Assembly: GCA_934777095.1 (NCBI GenBank)
Contig: CAKVNP010000022.1
Coordinates: forward strand, 1 to 12,387
DNA: 12,387 nt
From: an uncultured Clostridium sp.
GTDB lineage: Bacteria; Bacillota; Clostridia; Clostridiales; Clostridiaceae
Reading direction: 5' to 3'
Shown here: positions 8,617 to 12,387 of the stretch, piece by piece
How positions within the stretch are numbered: the stretch's first letter is position 1
How the letters are laid out: each line of letters begins with the position of its first letter
Translations under genes and position numbers: made by a program
The notes under the pieces: model-generated
Seen by the model: only the letters and a program-made list of their open reading frames with translations
The model's database searches: none
Told to the model about the DNA's origin: nothing

Positions 8617-8949
8617 ATGATTGATGAATTAATGGACAGGTATATAAAAATTTCCAATAAGATAATTACTTCGATAAAAGAGTATAATGAAGAAGAGTGT
8701 GAAGCAATTATATTGGAAAGAAGAGAGATAATTGATCAAATAAGTTCTTTGGGACAAAGTAAAGAGCAAATTAGTCTATTTATGGAGAAATATAATATTG
8801 CAACAAAAGATATTGAAGTTGTAAAGGCTATAGAAACTAGAAGAAATGATTTAAAAGATGAGTTAATTTCTTTAAGAAAACAGAAAAATGCTTCTTCAGT
8901 ATATGGGAAGCAGTATAGTGATATAAATTTTATAAATAAAAAAGCATAA
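8617..8949 (+). CDS. fliT: FliT-like small helical flagellar protein
   Basis: A 110-residue, highly charged, almost entirely helical protein starting MIDELMDRYIKISNKII. No motif identifies it alone. Size, helical make-up with probable coiled coil (about residues 5-90) and position directly after fliD match the FliT chaperone family, which binds FliD before export. The start lies 2 nt after the fliD stop and has no clear Shine-Dalgarno site, so translation probably depends on ribosomes finishing fliD. An in-frame ATG at 8632 is a possible alternative, also without a good site. It is the last gene before the hag regulatory region. The symbol is inferred from context; an FlgN-like or unnamed helical protein is the alternative. 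Confidence 0.6.
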   Translation: MIDELMDRYIKISNKIITSIKEYNEEECEAIILERREIIDQISSLGQSKEQISLFMEKYNIATKDIEVVKAIETRRNDLKDELISLRKQKNASSVYGKQYSDINFINKKA

Positions 8950-8954
8950 AAGGC

Positions 8955-8981
8955 TAAAGTGATTATAAATAAATACGATAT
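8955..8981 (+). promoter_or_regulatory. Candidate upstream SigD promoter of hag (weaker)
   Basis: TAAA at 8955-8958 is followed after exactly 15 nt by TACGATAT at 8974-8981, matching 6 of 8 positions of GCCGATAT. It lies 6 nt after the fliT stop and 87 nt upstream of the main hag promoter. The region is very AT-rich, so a chance match is possible. The exact spacing and intact CGATAT core are the reasons to list it. Confidence 0.45.
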
Positions 8982-9041
8982 ATATATTGTAAGATAATAT
9001 AATCAAATTTATTTTTGAGTAAGAAAAATAACTAAAAAGTA

Positions 9042-9068
9042 TAAAGTTATTTTAAAACCAACCGATAA
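9042..9068 (+). promoter_or_regulatory. Main SigD (sigma-28) promoter of hag
   Basis: TAAA at 9042-9045, 15-nt spacer, then ACCGATAA at 9061-9068, matching the SigD consensus TAAA-N15-GCCGATAT at every -35 core position and 6 of 8 at -10. Transcription should start near 9075, giving a leader of about 95 nt before the hag ATG. This 220-nt gap (8950-9169) is the largest non-coding space in the operon and carries all the hag regulatory signals. Confidence 0.85.
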
Positions 9069-9086
9069 ATAATTATGAAAAGTTGT

Positions 9087-9116
9087 AAAACTACTTTCAC
9101 AATAGTGAAAAGTTTT
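9087..9116 (+). promoter_or_regulatory. Stable hairpin near the 5' end of the hag mRNA leader
   Basis: AAAACT pairs with AGTTTT and TTTCAC with GTGAAA around an AATA loop, giving 12 bp with a 2-nt bulge (9093-9094). It begins about 12 nt after the predicted transcript start. It has no T tract, so it is not a terminator. A hairpin near a 5' end can protect mRNA from 5' decay; that role here is inference. Confidence 0.6.
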
Positions 9117-9131
9117 AAATATATAAATTTA

Positions 9132-9161
9132 GACAAGGATGTCGTTTAAAATCAAGGAGGA
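9132..9161 (+). promoter_or_regulatory. Double CsrA binding site in the hag leader, overlapping the ribosome binding site
   Basis: ACAAGGATGT at 9133-9142 matches the 10-nt core of the published CsrA selection consensus (ACARGGAUGU) completely. Its GGA (9137-9139) sits in the AGGA loop of a GACA/TGTC 4-bp hairpin (9132-9143), the preferred CsrA presentation. A second site, CAAGGAGG at 9153-9160, has its GGA at 9156-9158 and is the hag Shine-Dalgarno sequence, 9 nt before the ATG. The two GGAs start 19 nt apart, suitable for bridging by one CsrA dimer. Binding would block ribosome entry, and FliW would relieve it. Confidence 0.82.
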
Positions 9162-9169
9162 ATTACATT

Positions 9170-9982
9170 ATGGTAATCAATACTAACATGGCTGCTTTAA
9201 CAGCTAACAGAACTATGAACGCTAACGCTAAGGCTGCTGCTTCAGCAAGTAACAAATTAAGTACAGGATACAGAATAAACGGAGCTGCTGATGATGCTGC
9301 TGGTTTAGCAATATCTGAAAAAATGGAATCTCAAATCAGAGGTTTAGAGCAAGCTTCAAGAAACGCTTCAGATGGGATTTCTTTAGTACAAACTGCTGAA
9401 GGTGCTTTAGCTCAAACAACAGATATAATTCAAAGAATGAGAGAATTATCAGTACAAGCTTCTTCAGATACTTACACAACTGAAGATAGAAATTCTATCC
9501 AAATTGAAATCAATCAATTAGCTTCAGAAATTACAAGAATTGCTGAAGAAACTGAATTCAATGGAATGGGATTATTAAATGGAAATAAGACTGACTTAGC
9601 TATCCAAGTTGGAGCTAATGCAGGTCAACAAATAACTGTTTCATTACAAATAATGACTGCTGATGAATTAGGAATAGATTCTTTAGTTGTAAGTAGTGCA
9701 GGTGATGCTAATAAAGCAATTTCTTCATTAGATGTTGCATTAAAAACTGTAAGTGACTTCAGAGCTTCTTTAGGTGCTAAGCAAAACAGATTAGAATACA
9801 CTATAACTAACGTTGATAACACAGCAGAAAACTTAACTTCAGCTCAATCTACATTAAGAGATGCTGATATGGCTGCAACAATGGTTGAGTTCTCAAAATA
9901 CAATGTATTACAACAAGCTGCTCAATCAATGCTTTCACAAGCTAACTCAAATCAACAAAACGTATTATCATTATTAAGATAA
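9170..9982 (+). CDS. hag: Flagellin
   Basis: A 270-residue filament subunit, exported through the flagellar type III system and polymerised beneath the FliD cap. The N-terminal D0/D1 domain begins MVINTNMAALTANRTMN and contains KLSTGYRINGAADDAAGLAI at 29-48 and the LVQTAEGALAQTTDI block around residues 80-95. The C-terminal D1/D0 helices contain LGAKQNRLEYTITNV and DMAATMVEFSKYNVLQQAAQ and end NVLSLLR. It is shorter than B. subtilis Hag (304), and the region between the helices (about 150-185) is minimal, so there is essentially no outer D2/D3 domain. The codon choice differs from its neighbours, with many AAC, TTC and GCT codons, as expected for very high expression. It has its own SigD promoter and CsrA-controlled ribosome binding site. 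No native hairpin terminator is seen between the stop and the insertion sequence. Confidence 0.96.
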   Translation: MVINTNMAALTANRTMNANAKAAASASNKLSTGYRINGAADDAAGLAISEKMESQIRGLEQASRNASDGISLVQTAEGALAQTTDIIQRMRELSVQASSDTYTTEDRNSIQIEINQLASEITRIAEETEFNGMGLLNGNKTDLAIQVGANAGQQITVSLQIMTADELGIDSLVVSSAGDANKAISSLDVALKTVSDFRASLGAKQNRLEYTITNVDNTAENLTSAQSTLRDADMAATMVEFSKYNVLQQAAQSMLSQANSNQQNVLSLLR

Positions 9983-9996
9983 TTAAATGTTTTAAA

Positions 9997-10011
9997 GGGG
10001 CTGTTGCAAAA
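9997..10011 (+). repeat. Left terminal inverted repeat of the IS, with adjacent hairpin
   Basis: GGGGCTGTTGCAAAA matches the right end (as its reverse complement) at 14 of 15 positions. It overlaps a small perfect palindrome at 10003-10017, GTTGCA-AAA-TGCAAC, so the tip of the element can form a 6-bp hairpin. Confidence 0.88.
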
Positions 10012-10029
10012 TGCAACTAGCCGATAAAT

Positions 10030-10068
10030 TGCAAAAAAGCGGATTCAATAAGAATCCGCTTTTTTGCA
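10030..10068 (+). terminator. Bidirectional terminator inside the IS left end, probable effective hag terminator
   Basis: A perfect 17-bp stem (from T-GCAAAAAAGCGGATTC to its complement) with a 5-nt AATAA loop. The right arm contains six Ts and the left arm six As, so it should terminate in both directions. It lies 48 nt after the hag stop and 12 nt before the transposase ATG. Shielding the transposase gene from outside transcription is a known strategy of insertion sequences; here it would also end the hag transcript. Confidence 0.88.
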
Positions 10069-10080
10069 TAAACTGTTAGT

Positions 10081-11666
10081 ATGAAAATCAATAATTATAT
10101 AAATTATGAAAATTTATATAATACTAACTATCAATTAGTATTACCATTAGAAACAAATTTTATGATACCAGAAAATGATTCTGTAAGATTGCTAAACAAA
10201 GTATTGGCGGGACTTGATTATTCAGAACTATTAAGAACATATTCTACTTATGGTAGAAAATCAGCAATCTCACCAGTAACCCTTTTTAAAGTATTAGCTT
10301 ATGCAAACATGGAATGCATCTATAGTTCTAGAGATATAGAAAAAGCATGTAGAAGAGATGTCAATTTTATGTGGCTTTTGCAGGGGCAAAAGGTACCGGA
10401 TCATAGTACTATAGCTAGATTTAGAAGAAATAGATTAAGTAGATGTATTGAAAATTTATTTTTTCAAATCATTAATCTACTTTTTGATATGCAAGAACTT
10501 AAATTTAAAAATATATTTATTGATGGAACTAAAATCGAAGCGAATGCAAATAAATATAGTTATGTATGGTTAAAAACTACAAAACAACTTTTAGATAAAT
10601 TACTTGATAGAATAGATACTACTCTAAAAGATTTCAATGAAAAATTTAAAACTTCATTTAAAAATAATCAAATATATGAAATATTAGATTTTTTAGCTGC
10701 ACAAAAGAATATTTTACATATTGATTTTGTATTAGGCAAAGGTAAAAGAAAAACTTCCATCCAAAGATATACAGAATTATTTAACGAATTTGCTGAAAGA
10801 TTGAACAAATATAATAAAGCTTTAGAGCTATTTAACGGAAGAAATAGCTATTCAAAAACTGATATAGACGCAACTTTCATGCATATGAAAGAAGATCATA
10901 TGCGTAATTCACAGCTAAAACCAGCTTATAATGTTCAATTTGGAGTTGAGGGAGAAAATATATTGTTGGTGTATATGTATCAAGTGATAGGACTGATTAT
11001 GCAACATTAATTCCATTATTAGATAAAATAGAAAATAATTTATCTCATCGCTATAAAAGTGTTACTGCTGACGCAGGGTACGAAAGCGAAGAAAATTATA
11101 TTAAACTGGAGCAACGTAAAATAAAAGCATTTATAAAGCCATCCACATATGATACCGTTAAAAAACGAAGTTTTAAATCCTTAATAGGTCGCCATGAAAA
11201 TATGATATATGATGAAAGTGATGATTTATATATCTGCCATAATAATAAGAAATTACATAAAGTAGGTACTAAAACACGTAAAAGTAAAAGTGGGTATACT
11301 ATAATTTTAACTATTTATAGATGTGATGATTATTGTGATTGTCAATATAAAAGTAAATGTACAAAATCAAAAGGAAATAAGCAAATAGAAATTTCAAAAG
11401 TATTAATTTTAAAAAGGAATGAGTCGCTTAAAAATGTTACAAGTCCAAGAGGAATAATATATAGAATTAACAGATCCATCCAATCTGAAGGAACTTTTGG
11501 GATAATGAAACAGGATAAAAAATTTAGTAGATTTTCATTGCGAGGAAAAGCTAATGTTACAACTGAAATTTTATTAAAAGCTATTTCTTTAAATATTGAA
11601 AAATTACATAATAAGATTCAAAAGAAATGCACTAGGAAATTATTTCATTTTCCGAAAAGAAAATAA
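10081..11666 (+). pseudogene. Frameshifted IS1182-like transposase
   Basis: The first frame (10081-11010, 309 residues) holds the DUF772-like N terminus ([31 protein letters not shown]) and the first catalytic Asp in [10 protein letters not shown] (residue 148). It then runs out of family sequence after [10 protein letters not shown] and stops at 11008. The family sequence resumes in the -1 frame from about 10959 ([19 protein letters not shown]) and stays open to the stop at 11664-11666. That part includes ADAGYES with the second Asp (codon at 11070), the CDDYCDCQYKSKC cluster and SEGTFG with the catalytic Glu (codon at 11487). The break falls in the AAAA run at 10955-10958 and is best explained by loss of one A or gain of two bases. 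All three catalytic residues survive, so the damage is recent. Without ribosomal slippage no complete enzyme is made. No clear ribosome binding site precedes the ATG. Confidence 0.88.
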
Positions 11667-11679
11667 GCTTGGACCAAAC

Positions 11680-11707
11680 ACAGGGGTTATTAAAAACCTC
11701 TGTTTTC
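11680..11707 (+). terminator. Rho-independent terminator after the transposase
   Basis: ACAGGGGTT pairs with AACCTCTGT (9 bp including one G-U pair) around a 6-nt loop and is followed by TTTTC. It starts 14 nt after the transposase stop codon. Confidence 0.8.
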
Positions 11708-11786
11708 TATGCTTGTAAATAATTTTTTGCTATAAATTACAATGTATATTATTTAAAACATTAAAAAGCAAAAAATAAGGCCGCCA

Positions 11787-11810
11787 CAAAAGTAAATTTA
11801 TTTACTTTTG
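11787..11810 (+). repeat. Subterminal palindrome at the IS right end
   Basis: CAAAAGTAAA pairs with TTTACTTTTG, a perfect 10-bp stem with a TTTA loop. Its right arm overlaps the inverted repeat at 11806-11820. With mismatches the pairing extends outward toward GGCC on the left and the GCC of the terminal repeat on the right. The left end of the element has its own, unrelated palindrome. Confidence 0.75.
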
Positions 11811-11820
11811 CGACAGCCCC
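11806..11820 (-). repeat. Right terminal inverted repeat of the IS
   Basis: Read on the minus strand it is GGGGCTGTCGCAAAA, differing from the left end at one position (C for T at position 9). It defines the right boundary of the element; the flank then runs into TTTTTATTATT. Confidence 0.88.
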
Positions 11821-11853
11821 TTTTTATTATTTTTATTGGGTGAAATTTTATGA

Positions 11854-11880
11854 TAAAGAATTAGAAAAATCGGACGAAAG
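11854..11880 (+). promoter_or_regulatory. Degenerate SigD-like promoter for the genes after the IS
   Basis: TAAA at 11854-11857, an exact 15-nt spacer, then GACGAAAG at 11873-11880, which matches GCCGATAT at 5 of 8 positions and keeps CGA-A. The transcript would start near 11887, about 26 nt before the ATG at 11913, like the flgM leader. The -10 is weak, so this is a candidate only, though a promoter is needed here because terminators in the IS cut off read-through from hag. Confidence 0.42.
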
Positions 11881-11912
11881 ATAAATATAAAAAGTTGTGA
11901 GGAGAATAGAAT

Positions 11913-12263
11913 ATGGAAAAAAATCAAGAAAAAAATGAAGCATTAGTAATGTTAAATGGATATTTAGATAGATTAATACCAGGAATAGATGAAATGGTAA
12001 ATAATTTTTATGAAGGAAATGAAAGTTTTGCTTTGGAGAAGCTGACAGTAATTTGTGATGGACTTCAATGGAGTCTTAGAGTTTTAAATGTTACAAAAGA
12101 TGTAATAGAACTAGGGGATAAGGTGGATTCATTAGTTGAACAATTTAATTCTATAGTAGAAGCTTTAGAAAATGAAGATTATATACTTGTATCAGATTTA
12201 TTTAATTATGAAGTTAAAGACTTACTTCAAAGTATTAAAGAAGAAATTGAAAAATTTGTTTAG
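11913..12263 (+). CDS. Unrecognised 116-aa acidic helical protein downstream of flagellin
   Basis: I do not recognise this family. It has a strong GAGGAG ribosome binding site at 11899-11904. The protein is rich in Glu, Asp, Leu and Val, has no signal peptide or membrane segment, and appears entirely helical: about residues 5-32, 37-62, 63-85 and 90-115, with heptad-like Leu/Ile/Val spacing (LGDKVDSLVEQFNSIVEALE). It contains one Cys, in VICDGLQWSLRVLN. Size and shape resemble a small cytoplasmic chaperone or regulator, and the position next to flagellin suggests a flagellar link, but function is not shown by the sequence. It runs into the next gene with a 9-nt gap, indicating an operon. A possible SigD-like promoter precedes it. 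Confidence 0.8.
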   Translation: MEKNQEKNEALVMLNGYLDRLIPGIDEMVNNFYEGNESFALEKLTVICDGLQWSLRVLNVTKDVIELGDKVDSLVEQFNSIVEALENEDYILVSDLFNYEVKDLLQSIKEEIEKFV

Positions 12264-12272
12264 TGATAAGTT

Positions 12273-12387
12273 ATGAATATTGAGGTATTATTATCTAAAA
12301 ATGATAAAAAGGTAATTAAAGTTAATAATATATCTGTAAATGGTAAGAAAAATGAAACTTCTGAAACAGAAGTTAATGTAAAAGTAG
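12273..12387 (+). CDS. 5' end of an unidentified gene, cut by the window edge
   Basis: 38 codons are visible, beginning MNIEVLLSKNDKKVIKVNN, with a Lys/Asn/Val-rich, hydrophilic N terminus and no signal peptide. It starts 9 nt after the stop of the 116-aa gene with only a weak GTGATAAG upstream, so translational coupling is likely. In related genomes this region often holds flaG or flagellin-modification (maf-type) genes. The visible part is too short to choose between them. Confidence 0.55.
   Translation, partial: MNIEVLLSKNDKKVIKVNNISVNGKKNETSETEVNVKV

Larger units (their letters stand above)
9997..11820 (+). mobile_element. IS1182-like insertion sequence, inactive
   Basis: A 1,824-bp element bounded by 15-bp inverted repeats beginning GGGGCTGT (14 of 15 identical), with one transposase reading frame on the + strand that is broken by a frameshift. 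The transposase resembles the IS1182 group: DUF772-type N terminus, DDE catalytic residues and a Cys cluster before the Glu. The size fits that group. No convincing direct repeat is seen at the flanks (TTTAAA on the left, TTTTTATT on the right), so the duplication is absent, very short or decayed. It lies 14 bp after the hag stop and separates hag from the 116-aa gene at 11913. Confidence 0.85.

Noticed and set aside
8998..9003. TATAAT resembling a SigA -10 box upstream of hag
   Set aside because: No TTGACA-like -35 at 16-18 nt upstream, and such hexamers are frequent in sequence this AT-rich.
2968..9822. Minus-strand open frames opposite flgN, flgL, fliW, fliD and hag
   Set aside because: All lie within strong + strand genes, lack recognisable domains and ribosome binding sites, and are Ser/Leu/Ile-rich as expected of antisense frames in AT-rich coding DNA.
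10020..10027. GCCGATAA, a nearly perfect SigD -10 sequence inside the IS left end
   Set aside because: No TAAA lies 15 nt upstream; the nearest TAAA (9993-9996) is 23 nt away and outside the element. Treated as chance within IS end sequence.
9987..11830. A target-site duplication flanking the IS
   Set aside because: The flanks (TTTAAA left, TTTTTATT right) share only short A/T runs, so no duplication can be claimed.
1..12387. CRISPR arrays, tRNA or rRNA genes, riboswitches, toxin-antitoxin or defence genes
   Set aside because: No regularly spaced repeats, cloverleaf-like segments, conserved riboswitch leaders or defence-type domains were seen; nearly all the space is accounted for by flagellar genes, the surface protein and the IS.

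Overview
The window is AT-rich (roughly 30% G+C by eye), has strong GGAGG-type ribosome binding sites and tightly packed same-strand genes. It carries the late flagellar operon of a Gram-positive, peritrichous-type motile bacterium. Codon use (AGA for Arg, TTA for Leu, ATA for Ile) and the order flgM-flgN-flgK-flgL-fliW-csrA-fliS-fliD-fliT-hag point to a Clostridium sensu stricto-like Firmicute. The species cannot be named from the sequence alone.

Layout. (1) 2-2515 is the 3' part of a large secreted protein: the end of a von Willebrand factor A domain, a linker domain and about seven IPT/TIG immunoglobulin-like modules, closed by a strong hairpin terminator. (2) 2615-8949 is a nine-gene operon behind a SigD-type promoter: the anti-sigma factor FlgM, the chaperone FlgN, the hook-filament junction proteins FlgK and FlgL, the FliW/CsrA flagellin-homeostasis pair, the flagellin chaperone FliS, the filament cap FliD and a small FliT-like protein. 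(3) 8950-9982 is the flagellin gene hag with its own regulatory leader: a very good SigD promoter, a weaker upstream candidate, a stable 5'-UTR hairpin and a near-consensus CsrA binding site followed by a second one on the Shine-Dalgarno sequence. (4) 9997-11820 is an IS1182-like insertion sequence, 14 bp past the hag stop codon. Its transposase is broken by a frameshift, and it has 15-bp inverted repeats, hairpins near both ends and internal terminators. (5) 11854-12387 holds a degenerate SigD-like promoter, a 116-aa acidic protein of unknown function and the start of another gene cut by the window edge.

How it fits together. SigD would transcribe both the flgM operon and hag, and FlgM would hold SigD back until the hook is complete and FlgM is exported. 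FlgK, FlgL and FliD are built onto the hook before flagellin. FliW binds either flagellin or CsrA, so when flagellin is exported FliW is freed, sequesters CsrA and relieves repression of hag. The hag leader shows the CsrA target directly: a GGA in a small hairpin loop, and a second GGA 19 nt downstream on the Shine-Dalgarno sequence. No wholly new system is visible. The most useful leads are the hag leader architecture, the IS-supplied terminator behind hag and the unrecognised protein after the IS.
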